Shown here: positions 16,863 through 24,675 of the stretch, one piece after another
How positions within the stretch are numbered: the first letter of the stretch is position 1
How the letters are laid out: every line of letters begins with the position of its first letter
Source of the DNA: Zetaproteobacteria bacterium CG06_land_8_20_14_3_00_59_53
Lineage (GTDB): Bacteria > Pseudomonadota > Zetaproteobacteria > Mariprofundales > Mariprofundaceae
Length of the DNA stretch: 64,000 nt
Assembly: GCA_002779605.1 (NCBI GenBank)
Contig: PEWE01000004.1
Coordinates: 19,498-83,497, forward strand
Direction of reading: 5' to 3'
The notes under the pieces: model-generated
Database searches by the model: none
Told to the model about the DNA's origin: nothing
The model's input: only the letters and a program-made list of their open reading frames with translations
Made by a program: the position numbers and the translations under genes

Positions 16863-17972
16863 TCACCCGCTCCGGCCGGCCAGCTCAAAACGCCCACCGC
16901 CCAGCGCCTTGGCAACGTACATCGCCTGATCGGCATCGCCGATCAGCTCCTTGACCCGCTTGTCATCTGCGGCAGAGGCAAAGGCCAGGCCAGCACTAAC
17001 ACTGATGCGCTGATCGTGCGTCAGGATGGCATTGCATTGCTCGATCAGCTTGCCGACAATCGTCTGCGCCTTGTCCAGCGGGCAGCCGGGAAGCAGCAGG
17101 GCGAACTCGTCGCCGCCCATGCGGATCAAAGGATCCTGCGCCCGCGCAATTCCAGCGATGGTGGAGGCCAGTTTGCTGAGCACGTCATCGCCGGCCTCGT
17201 GACCGAAGCGGTCATTGAGGGATTTAAAATCGTCCACATCGATATACAGGCAACAGACATCCACGCCCTGACCGAACCATTTTGAGAGCGGTTGATGGCT
17301 ATGCGGTTGCAGAAAGCGACGGTTGTGACTGCCGGTCAGTGAATCGGTGATGGCCAGGCGCGCCAGACGCTCGCGCGACACGGCATTCTCCAGCGACAAT
17401 CCCACCACCTGGGCCAGATGCTGCAGGAAATCAGCACTCTTGCCAGGCTGGAAACGCTCGCCATCCACCGAGCCCAGACCCAGCACGCCGAACGGACGCT
17501 GCAGATCACCCAGCACCAGCAATGCCATTGAAGCCAGATGGTGGTCGCGCCCCTCCAGCCAGTCGAAGCCTTTGTCGTCGGAAAGCTGCATCAGCCAGAC
17601 ATGCTTCTGATTCAGGCCCATGCGCTCGATCTCGCACTTCTCCAGCCACACCAGATCGCGCTCGGAGACACCGTCCATCTGTCGTCCGCCGATGAAGCTG
17701 GAGCGGGAGAACCAGAAACGCACCATATCGAGTTCAAAATTGCTGCGCAGACCGCGCAGCAGGGCAAAGCATAGATCCTCGGGATCGGATGAGGCCAGCA
17801 CCTTGGACTCGAGATCGAACAGGCGCGCGAAAAGACGTTCGTTTTCACGCAGCCTGTCCATCACCTCGGCGACATACTGACGAAGCTGACGATTCTCTTC
17901 GGCCAGCTGATGTACGCGGCGGGATGCGTGATCCTTGATCCCGGCGACCGGCTTGTCGTCAGCCCCGGACAC
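16863..17972 (-). CDS. DUF484 (GAF-like) plus GGDEF protein, predicted diguanylate cyclase
   Basis: A 369-aa protein with GTG start. Residues ~18-60 are a coiled coil (RRVHQLAEENRQLRQYVAEV). Residues ~60-200 match DUF484, with SMALLVLGDL, GVLGLGSVDGERFQPG and FLQHLAQVVGLSLE. Residues ~203-365 are a GGDEF domain with DDFKSLNDRFGHEAGDDVL and intact GGDEF at 286-290. An RxxD motif (R277-D280) sits five residues before it, as an inhibitory c-di-GMP site. It should make cyclic di-GMP from GTP under control of a GAF-like sensor. It lacks membrane helices. The gene follows the L,D-transpeptidase by 3 bp and precedes xerC. Confidence 0.88.
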   Translation of the reverse strand: MSGADDKPVAGIKDHASRRVHQLAEENRQLRQYVAEVMDRLRENERLFARLFDLESKVLASSDPEDLCFALLRGLRSNFELDMVRFWFSRSSFIGGRQMDGVSERDLVWLEKCEIERMGLNQKHVWLMQLSDDKGFDWLEGRDHHLASMALLVLGDLQRPFGVLGLGSVDGERFQPGKSADFLQHLAQVVGLSLENAVSRERLARLAITDSLTGSHNRRFLQPHSHQPLSKWFGQGVDVCCLYIDVDDFKSLNDRFGHEAGDDVLSKLASTIAGIARAQDPLIRMGGDEFALLLPGCPLDKAQTIVGKLIEQCNAILTHDQRISVSAGLAFASAADDKRVKELIGDADQAMYVAKALGGGRFELAGRSG

Positions 17973-17975
17973 GGA

Positions 17976-19316
17976 TTATTGTCCCACGGCCTGTTCGAGC
18001 AGGATGCGCCACGGACCGGTCTTGGTATCGCGCACCAGATACACGCGCTTGCGACCTGTATCGGCATAGCTGTCGGAGGCATAGTGCTGATTGAAATCAG
18101 CGACCACCATTTCACCGAACCCGACAGGATCGGGCACACGGATCAGAGTGACATCGTCCAGCGTGACGTTGATATAGCTCTTGGATGTATTCACCCGGCG
18201 CTTGTAGGCCGACCATGCAGTCAGATCGCGCCATTCGCTGTGAAACTGCGGATGATAATGCGCCAGATATGCATCGCTGTTGCGCGAAGACCAGTCCCTT
18301 GTCCATGCATTCAGCGAGGCCAGCACCTCATCACGCAGCGCATCACGGGCCTTGCCGTCAACGAAAGCAAAATGCTCGCCGACCACCACCCAGCTCTGTC
18401 CCAGATGTACATGTCCGGCGATGGCCAGCAGACGCTCGTTGGGCAGGGCAAAGCAACCCTTGGTATCGCGCGGCGGACGACGGTCCACGCCGCTCGGATA
18501 GCCATGCATCCAGATGCCGCTGCCGTTCTTGTTGTTCAGGCGGTCGAGCTCGTTCGGATAGTCGATCGGAAAAGCCACCGGACCGTAGCGGTCCTCCAGC
18601 TCGGCACCGCTGAGCTTCTTCACAAAACGGTACACGCCGTTGGGTGTGCGCAGATCACCCGCCACCAGCTTGTCGCCGGGTTTGGTTCCGGTCACCACAT
18701 ACTCATCGGCCACGCGCTGCCATGCGCCCTTGGCATCACGCTCGTAAACGAACATCCGCGAACGGCTTTTGTCGACCAGAAACACGCTCTTCACATCGCT
18801 GCCCACATCGAGCAGGGCCAGCGGCACACCTGACAGGCCATCGACATGCTCCATGAAGGCGCGCAGACGCTGATCGGCCTCGGCCATGCCGGGCGACAGA
18901 TCGGCTTCCTGCAGACGCTGCTCCTCACCGCTGAGGTTACGCGCGTACTGACCGGCACGGGCAACAGCACGAATGGCCGAACGGCGATATGCCTCGGCCT
19001 CGATGATCGCCGCCAGCGGATCGTCCTGCAGCGCGCCATCCTGCTTGCGCGCCTCCTGCAGTGTGGAAATAGCCTGCTCCGGCTCGCCGGCGCGCAGCGC
19101 CCCTGTAGCCTTCAGGATCGCCAGATCGGACGGCCGCATTTCGTGCACCAGCGGATCATCGGCACTGGCCAGCATTTGCAACGCACGCGCACCTTCTGCC
19201 TGACCCAGCGAAGCGAGCTGCGCTGCGGAATCCGCTGTCAGCGTTGCAGCGCTTGCTGAGGGTATGCACAGCGCCAGACAGGCAAGCACGATCAGGCTTC
19301 GCAGGCTGCGATCCAC
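17976..19316 (-). CDS. L,D-transpeptidase (YkuD) with C-terminal Cds6/NTF2-like domain
   Basis: A protein of about 446 aa. The GTG at 19316 gives a clean signal peptide (MDRSLRSLIVLACLALCIPSASA); a TTG at 19385 would add 23 polar residues. A helical region is followed by the YkuD domain (SVFLVDKSRSRMFVYERD to the catalytic HGYPSG...TKGCFALPN, with His and Cys present). An NTF2-like domain (WSSRNSDAYLAHYHPQFHSEW onward) forms the last ~120 residues. YkuD enzymes make 3-3 cross-links or attach proteins to murein. It is followed by the DUF484-GGDEF gene after 3 bp. Confidence 0.88.
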   Translation of the reverse strand: MDRSLRSLIVLACLALCIPSASAATLTADSAAQLASLGQAEGARALQMLASADDPLVHEMRPSDLAILKATGALRAGEPEQAISTLQEARKQDGALQDDPLAAIIEAEAYRRSAIRAVARAGQYARNLSGEEQRLQEADLSPGMAEADQRLRAFMEHVDGLSGVPLALLDVGSDVKSVFLVDKSRSRMFVYERDAKGAWQRVADEYVVTGTKPGDKLVAGDLRTPNGVYRFVKKLSGAELEDRYGPVAFPIDYPNELDRLNNKNGSGIWMHGYPSGVDRRPPRDTKGCFALPNERLLAIAGHVHLGQSWVVVGEHFAFVDGKARDALRDEVLASLNAWTRDWSSRNSDAYLAHYHPQFHSEWRDLTAWSAYKRRVNTSKSYINVTLDDVTLIRVPDPVGFGEMVVADFNQHYASDSYADTGRKRVYLVRDTKTGPWRILLEQAVGQ

Positions 19317-19428
19317 GGCTTGTTTCGATGCATGATTATTATTCGTTGGAATCAAAGGCTCGAACCTCTTGTCGGTGTTGCACAATTCTTCCCGCCGCAG
19401 GCTGGGCAGTCAAACACCTGTCTGCCGC

Positions 19429-20373
19429 TCAACCACCGGACGGGTGGCCGAGCGTATGCTGCATCGGGGATAATAGCGAGCCGATCTGCACCATCGCCTC
19501 CCGGTCGGAGGCATTCACTTGATGCTCAAGGAAATCCAGTGTTTCACGATGCGGGTGCCCGATGACGATCACCATACCGCTGCTGGCCAGTCGTTTTCTG
19601 GCTTTAAGCCATGATTTCATTAGCAAATCCGGCTCCACGCTGTCATCGAGGAATACCTGTCGCTGCCCCCAGCGCAGCCCGGCCTGCTCGGCCATGCTGG
19701 CGGCAACCGAATCCTTGTTGGTTCGCGAATCGACAAAGAACAGCTTCTGCTCGCGACACACCTCCATGACCCAGCGCATCGGCTGCTCCAGAGCAGTCAG
19801 CCTTGAACCCATATGGTTGTTCACTCCCTGAACATACGGCACCCGGATCAAGGCATCATGCATTTTGCGGCGCACATCTTCGCGGTTCATGCCGACACGA
19901 ATGAAAGCGTTGTCCATTTGCTTGCTGTAGCGCGGATTTCCCGGCTCCATCGGCATGTGCAGCATGACCGTATAACCGGCCTTATGGGCCAGTTCCGCAG
20001 CCTCGGCGGCATGCGGAGATTCAGGGAGAATGGCGATCGCCATGGGTATTTTCAGCGCAATCGCACGCTTGAGGGCAGGAAGATCATAACCGACATCATC
20101 GAGGATCAGCGCAATGCCGCGATGCTTTTCCGGCGACGTTGCGGGAGAAGAGTCCTGCTCCGGGGTCGCCTCTTCCTCGGGGGCCACCGGAACTTCGACC
20201 TCAGGCACAGCCTCTTCGAAAACCACGGCAGGTGCCTTTGCCTGCGGCGCTGCTACAGGCTTTCTAACCGCCTCGTCGCCACCATTACCGGCCAGCCACA
20301 GGGTCAGCAGGAGCACGGTAAGCAGGCCTGAAAGCAGGGCATACACCCATACCGGGCGCGACCGTCGGCTCAT
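19429..20373 (-). CDS. Divergent polysaccharide deacetylase (DUF610/YibQ family)
   Basis: A 314-aa protein with one N-terminal transmembrane helix (VYALLSGLLTVLLLTLWLAG), an Ala/Pro/Glu-rich linker to about residue 85, and a deacetylase-like barrel. Key segments are ALILDDVGYD, IAILPESPHAAE, YTVMLHMPMEP, VNNHMGSR and IVIGHPHRETLDFL. The family is found next to ctpA and envC in many proteobacteria, as here, and is thought to work on murein or envelope sugars. The standard metal-binding HxxxH is altered, so its activity is not certain. Confidence 0.85.
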   Translation of the reverse strand: MSRRSRPVWVYALLSGLLTVLLLTLWLAGNGGDEAVRKPVAAPQAKAPAVVFEEAVPEVEVPVAPEEEATPEQDSSPATSPEKHRGIALILDDVGYDLPALKRAIALKIPMAIAILPESPHAAEAAELAHKAGYTVMLHMPMEPGNPRYSKQMDNAFIRVGMNREDVRRKMHDALIRVPYVQGVNNHMGSRLTALEQPMRWVMEVCREQKLFFVDSRTNKDSVAASMAEQAGLRWGQRQVFLDDSVEPDLLMKSWLKARKRLASSGMVIVIGHPHRETLDFLEHQVNASDREAMVQIGSLLSPMQHTLGHPSGG

Positions 20374-20402
20374 CCCTTAACCCTGTTGTCCGCTTACCGG
20401 GT

Positions 20403-21776
20403 TCAGCGCGCCGCCATACCTTCGATGGCATGCACGCCGCGCAGCAGATCCAGCGCCCTTTGCAGATACACATCCTGCTCCAGACGCTTCTGCATAGCCT
20501 CGCTCGGCTCGCCCTGCACTTCGTCAGCCTTGCCCTGCACTTCGTCAGCCTTGCCCTGCACTTCGTCAGCCTTGCCCTGCGCGGCAGCCCTGCCCGCATT
20601 ACTCAGATGGCCCTTCAGATCGCGCTCGAACACACGCGTCGGCTTGGCTTTCTTATCCTCGTCCTCACGGGCGATACGCACCTCTTCCACCGGCACATCC
20701 GGCACGATACCGGTCGCCTGGATGGAACGTCCGCTCGGTGTGTAATACAGCGCCGTGGTCAACTTGATGGCCGAGCCGTCAGGCAGACCGACCACGGATT
20801 GCACCGAGCCCTTACCGAAACTCTGTGCACCGATCAGCACGGCGCGATGGTTGTCCTGCAATGCACCTGCCACGATCTCGGAAGCCGAGGCCGAACCGTT
20901 ATTGATCAACACGACCAGCGGCACACCGTCCAGCTCATCGCCGGTCTGCGCCTGGAAGGAAAGGTTGCGTCCGGTGCGCGACTTGGTGCTGACAATCCCG
21001 CCCCTGTCGAGGAACAGGTCGGACACCGAGACAGCCTGGTCGAGCAGGCCGCCCGGGTTGTTGCGCAGATCAAGCACTGCACCATACAGATGCCCACCGG
21101 CCTGTTTTTTCAGCGCATCGATATCCGCCTTGAGCAGCTCGCCAGTGCGTTCCTGGAACTGGGTGATGCGCAGATAGGCATAGCCAGGAGCCACGAAATC
21201 GCTCTTCACGGACTTCACCTTGATGATGTCGCGCACGATCCTGATCTCCAGAGGCTGGGCCTCACCACTACGCACGATGGTCAGCGTGATCTCGGTTCCC
21301 GGCTTGCCGCGCATCAGCTTCACCGCCTCGGGCAGCGACATATCACGGGTCAGCAGATCGTCGATCTTGATGATGATATCACCGGCCTTGATGCCGGCAC
21401 GGTCAGCAGGCGTATCCTCAATCGGGGTGACGATACGGATCGCACCTTCGGTTGCGGTGATCTCGATACCCAGACCGCCGAACTTGCCGGTGGTATCCAC
21501 CTGCATCTGTTTGTACATCTCCTTGTCGAGATAGACCGAATGCGGATCGAGGCTGCTCAGCATGCCGGAGAGCGCACCGTCGATCAGCTTCTCATCACTC
21601 ACTTCCTCGACATAGGAGCGGCGCACCATTTCCATGATCTTGGAGAACTTCTGCAACTGCTCGTAGTTGGTAGCGGAGACCGCTTCGGCCCGCTCGCTCT
21701 GCAAAAAGACCACGCCACCACCGGCCAGCACAACCACCAGAAGCATCCAGACAACCTTGCGCACGCTCACACCCAT
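20403..21776 (-). CDS. ctpA: S41-family carboxy-terminal processing protease CtpA/Prc
   Basis: A 457-aa protein with an N-terminal helix or signal anchor (VVWMLLVVVLAGGGVVFLQ). A PDZ domain lies at about 90-175 (GGLGIEITATEGAIRIVTPI to LPEAVKLMRGKPGTE). The S41 catalytic part follows: DLRNNPGGLLDQAVSVSDLF, the Ser in NNGSASASEIVAGALQD, and Lys in SFGKGSVQS. The enzyme trims C-termini of periplasmic proteins, often murein hydrolases. The C-terminal tail has three 7-residue GKADEVQ repeats. It lies in the standard envC-ctpA-DUF610 order. Confidence 0.95.
   Translation of the reverse strand: MGVSVRKVVWMLLVVVLAGGGVVFLQSERAEAVSATNYEQLQKFSKIMEMVRRSYVEEVSDEKLIDGALSGMLSSLDPHSVYLDKEMYKQMQVDTTGKFGGLGIEITATEGAIRIVTPIEDTPADRAGIKAGDIIIKIDDLLTRDMSLPEAVKLMRGKPGTEITLTIVRSGEAQPLEIRIVRDIIKVKSVKSDFVAPGYAYLRITQFQERTGELLKADIDALKKQAGGHLYGAVLDLRNNPGGLLDQAVSVSDLFLDRGGIVSTKSRTGRNLSFQAQTGDELDGVPLVVLINNGSASASEIVAGALQDNHRAVLIGAQSFGKGSVQSVVGLPDGSAIKLTTALYYTPSGRSIQATGIVPDVPVEEVRIAREDEDKKAKPTRVFERDLKGHLSNAGRAAAQGKADEVQGKADEVQGKADEVQGEPSEAMQKRLEQDVYLQRALDLLRGVHAIEGMAAR
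20511..20573 (-). repeat. 21-bp perfect tandem repeat (3 copies) inside ctpA
   Basis: Three identical 21-bp units (20511-20531, 20532-20552, 20553-20573) plus a partial fourth. Each encodes seven residues (GKADEVQ, read on the - strand), so copy-number change keeps the frame. It lies in the hydrophilic tail after the protease domain. Confidence 0.92.
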
Positions 21777-21925
21777 AACACCATCCTGTTTTCAAATTCA
21801 TCCGGCATCGCACAGCGGTGCCATCGTATCCCATCATCGCTCCGGCAGCATGATGCACGCCGGGAGCCTGTTCCGTGAGGTGGAACAAATCCCCCTGAAC
21901 GGACATCGCCATGCACACTGCCGGA

Positions 21926-23068
21926 TCAGCCCTTGCGGCGACACCAGTGCAAGGGATTCGACGGTCTGCCCTTATCGCGCACCTCGAAATACAGCCGCGT
22001 CTGCTGCACCCAACCCGTATTGCCCGGATCGGCAAGCACATCACCTTCAGCCACCCAGTCACCGGCACGCTTATACAGGGCATCGTTGTGCGCATACACC
22101 GTCATCAACCCATCGCCGTGATCGACAATCAGCATCAGGCCATAACCCCCGAACCAGTCGGCATATCGCACCTGCCCGGCGGCAATCGCCTTAACCTGCC
22201 CGCCGCTCTGGCGGGGGGCAAGCTGAATGCCTGCAAGGTTCGGGCGGCCGGGTGCGGTCGGCGAATTGAAGGCTGCGACGACCTTACCATCCAATGGCCA
22301 CGCCAGCTTGCCCTTCATCTGCCGCATCGGCGTCCACTCGTCGGCATTATCGGTGTTCAGCAGGGTGGAGCCGACGCCGGCAAGCAGCTTTTTCAGGCCC
22401 TGCTCCTGCCGCGCCAGTTGCTTATCGCGCTCGGCCTTCAGGCCGGCATCCTGTTTGACCTTCTCCCATAGCGCCCGTTTCCCCGCTCTGGCCTGCCGCA
22501 GTTCGTCCAGCCGCTGCTGCTTGGCCAGACGCAGGGCATCCAACTCACGGCGCTGCACCTCAATATCCGCCTGCGTGGTGGCCAGGGCCTGCCGCGCCTC
22601 GGCGAATTCCGCTCGATCCTGCTGCTGCTTGTGCACCAGCCGCGACATCAGGAACTGACGGTGCGGCATATCGGCGACATTGGCATCAAACAACATATCC
22701 AGCCACAGCGACGGACGATCCGCCTGACGATACGCCATGGCCGCCTCGCGCTGCATATGCTCCTGCAGGCGCAGCATCCGCCCGCGCAATTCCTCCTGCC
22801 GCAGCTTCAGCCCGGCGATGCGGGTATCGGCTCGTTTCACGCTGTCGCCGGCCTGCCTTGCCTCACTGCTTGCCTCGACAACCGCCGTATCCGCACCCTT
22901 GAGTTCGGCACCGAGCGTGCCGAGCTGCGCCTCCAGTTGCTCGCGGATGCGCTGCACCTCGACGCGCTGCTGGCGGACCTGTTCCAGCTTTGCAGCGGTA
23001 TCGGCGGCATCAGCAGGCGCTGCTGCGAACAGCAGCAGGGAGATACAGAAAAGCCGGGACAAAAACAT
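21926..23068 (-). CDS. envC: EnvC-like murein hydrolase activator (coiled coil plus LytM)
   Basis: A 380-aa protein with a signal peptide (MFLSRLFCISLLLFAAAPADA), a long coiled coil (about 25-245, rich in Arg, Gln, Glu and Leu) and a LytM domain at the end. The LytM zinc motifs are degenerate: the equivalent of HxxxD is PNLAGIQLAPR, and the equivalent of HLHFE is RLYFEVRDKG, so it should activate amidases and not cut murein itself. It starts at 23068, overlapping the rlmH stop as TGATG. The reading frame continues far upstream but out of the family. Confidence 0.93.
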   Translation of the reverse strand: MFLSRLFCISLLLFAAAPADAADTAAKLEQVRQQRVEVQRIREQLEAQLGTLGAELKGADTAVVEASSEARQAGDSVKRADTRIAGLKLRQEELRGRMLRLQEHMQREAAMAYRQADRPSLWLDMLFDANVADMPHRQFLMSRLVHKQQQDRAEFAEARQALATTQADIEVQRRELDALRLAKQQRLDELRQARAGKRALWEKVKQDAGLKAERDKQLARQEQGLKKLLAGVGSTLLNTDNADEWTPMRQMKGKLAWPLDGKVVAAFNSPTAPGRPNLAGIQLAPRQSGGQVKAIAAGQVRYADWFGGYGLMLIVDHGDGLMTVYAHNDALYKRAGDWVAEGDVLADPGNTGWVQQTRLYFEVRDKGRPSNPLHWCRRKG

Positions 23069-23517
23069 CACGGACGATGATAGGGATGATTGCGCAGGAT
23101 GGAAAACGCGCGGTAGAACTGTTCCAGGGCGATCACCCGTACCAGCTGGTGCGGCAGGGTCAGCCGTGAAAGCCCCCATGTGGCCGAGGCCGCGCTCTTC
23201 ACCGACTCGTGCACGCCATCGGCGCCACCGATCACGAAATCCAGCTGGGCATCGCCCTGCTGCCGAGCGAACCACTCGCCCCATTGCATGCTGGTCATCT
23301 GTCTGCCGTGCTCGTCGAACAGCACGAAACCCTTACCCGCCTTATCCAGAATAGAGGCTGCCTCCTGCTGCTTGCGTTGCGTGGCCTGTTTGCCCTTGCC
23401 GTCGGGCAGCTCTATCACCGTGCAGGGTGCGAACGGGCTTAAGCGCTGCACAAAGCGGGCCTCGAAATCGGCGAGTTCCGCCGCTCTCCGCCCGACGACG
23501 ATCAGGCGCAGCTTCAC
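23068..23517 (-). CDS. rlmH: 23S rRNA pseudouridine1915 N3-methyltransferase RlmH
   Basis: A 149-aa SPOUT methyltransferase. It starts MKLRLIVVGRR from GTG 23517, overlapping the rsfS stop as GTGA. The SAM-binding knot has FVIGGADGVHESV, and the ending LPHQLVRVIALEQFYRAFSILRNHPYH is nearly invariant in RlmH (split here into LPHQLVRVI and EQFYRAF). It methylates Psi1915 in helix 69 of the ribosome. The rsfS-rlmH pair is a common arrangement. Confidence 0.96.
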   Translation of the reverse strand: MKLRLIVVGRRAAELADFEARFVQRLSPFAPCTVIELPDGKGKQATQRKQQEAASILDKAGKGFVLFDEHGRQMTSMQWGEWFARQQGDAQLDFVIGGADGVHESVKSAASATWGLSRLTLPHQLVRVIALEQFYRAFSILRNHPYHRP

Positions 23518-23879
23518 TGCGCGTCGACTGGCTCCGCAGCTGCGTGACTGGCTCCGGGCTGCTGCCACAGGCGCTCAAGCTGGAAGGACTCGCGCACCTC
23601 GGGCAGGAACAGGTGGACGACGATGTCGCCCATATCGATCAGCAGCCATTCGGCTGCCTCGCGCCCTTCGATGTGTGCCGCAAAACCATATTTATGCGCC
23701 ACCTCGGACACGGCCTGCGCCATGGACATCAGCTGGCGTGCATTGCGCCCGGTGGCCAGCACGAAACGATCGGTCACCGCGCAACGTCCCTCCACGCGGA
23801 TCACCAGCACATCGCTGCCCTTCTTGTCTTCCAGCGCCGCAACCACGTCGCTGCTCATCTTCTCAATAGACTGATTCAC
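23514..23879 (-). CDS. rsfS: Ribosome silencing factor RsfS
   Basis: A 121-aa protein with DVVAALEDKKGSDVLVIRV at the N-terminus, DRFVLATGRNARQLMSMAQAV, and the hallmark EWLLIDMGDIVVHLFLPEVRESFQLERLW (key residues D-G/D-I-V-V-H-F near the end). RsfS binds L14 and blocks joining of the subunits during starvation. It lies 10 bp after nadD, which precedes rsfS in many genomes. The ~20-residue C-terminal tail is Ala/Pro-rich and seems non-essential. Confidence 0.96.
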   Translation of the reverse strand: MNQSIEKMSSDVVAALEDKKGSDVLVIRVEGRCAVTDRFVLATGRNARQLMSMAQAVSEVAHKYGFAAHIEGREAAEWLLIDMGDIVVHLFLPEVRESFQLERLWQQPGASHAAAEPVDAQ

Positions 23880-23888
23880 TTGCTCTCC

Positions 23889-24521
23889 TCAGGCCGCCGG
23901 TCCGGCATAAGCCTGTTCAATTTCCCGACGCACACATTCAGGCACCATGCCCGCCAGATTTTCTCCATGCTCCGCCATGCGTCGCACCCCGGTTGCCGAC
24001 ACTTCCGGCAATGCCACATCCATATCCACCCGCCGGCCGCATCCTGCAGACCCGTTCAACCATGCTTGCAGCGACATGCTGCCGAACGCCGCCGCCGCAT
24101 CGCCCGCAGGCTGATGCGCCGCGCGCCCGAACACAGCCACATCACACTGGCCTGCATGTTCGGGATAATCCACCCATCCGTCCATGCCGGCAAAGGCATC
24201 CGCACCAAGCAGCAACACGCCATGTACTTCCGGACATGCAGCCGCGAAACGCCGCAGGGTGACGATCGTCGGTGTCGGCGTATCCGCCGCCACCTCCCAA
24301 TCCATCACCCGGACCCGTCGATCTCCGGCGAAGATGCGCCGCATCCAGTCCAGCCTGTCAGCAGGGGTAGCGCGATCCGACAGCGTACGATGTACCGGCA
24401 GCCCCGCCGGAATCACCCATACCTCATCCAGCCGTAGCCCGGCGAGCGCCGCATGAACCAACGCAACATGCCCGATATGCGGCGGATCGAAACTCCCGCC
24501 GAACAACCCGATGCGCTTCAC
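23889..24521 (-). CDS. nadD: Nicotinate-nucleotide adenylyltransferase NadD
   Basis: A 210-aa nucleotidyltransferase. The start motif is GGSFDPPHIGH (residues 8-18), with PAGLPVHR and the C-terminal segment PEVSATGVRRMAEHGENL (ISSTxIR equivalent). It makes nicotinic acid adenine dinucleotide in NAD synthesis. GTG 24521 is the start that gives the conserved MKRIGLFGGSF. Its upstream region is partly made of the MITE-like repeat, so transcription from proA must cross that element, or nadD must use a promoter of its own. Confidence 0.94.
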   Translation of the reverse strand: MKRIGLFGGSFDPPHIGHVALVHAALAGLRLDEVWVIPAGLPVHRTLSDRATPADRLDWMRRIFAGDRRVRVMDWEVAADTPTPTIVTLRRFAAACPEVHGVLLLGADAFAGMDGWVDYPEHAGQCDVAVFGRAAHQPAGDAAAAFGSMSLQAWLNGSAGCGRRVDMDVALPEVSATGVRRMAEHGENLAGMVPECVRREIEQAYAGPAA

Positions 24522-24557
24522 TGACCGAGTCAAACGCCCTTGGTTCCTGGAACAACC

Positions 24558-24675
24558 GGTTGGCCGATATTTGTTCCGTGGCAAGGCGCGATGCGCGCAG
24601 CAGCGGTGCGTACCGGCGGTACGTGAACATTCGAGCACAGCAGCAACGCCGCCACGGGGCAAATAGCGGTCAACC
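24558..24675. repeat. MITE-like palindromic element between proA and nadD
   Basis: The ends 24558-24582 and 24651-24675 are inverted repeats of 25 bp that match at 21 positions by my alignment. The middle has a small palindrome CGTACC-GGC-GGTACG (about 24609-24623). No ORF fits it. The outer 6 bp overlap proA, where they supply the proA stop codon. Size (118 bp), terminal repeats and intergenic place fit a miniature inverted-repeat element, but I cannot see other copies in this window. Confidence 0.7.

Noticed and set aside
20511..20573. CRISPR-like short repeats
   Set aside because: The units are contiguous with no spacers and are in frame inside ctpA.
21777..21925. Possible small gene between ctpA and envC
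   Set aside because: The 149-bp gap has no ORF with ribosome site and sense; only a weak GTTCC/GGAAC hairpin is seen.
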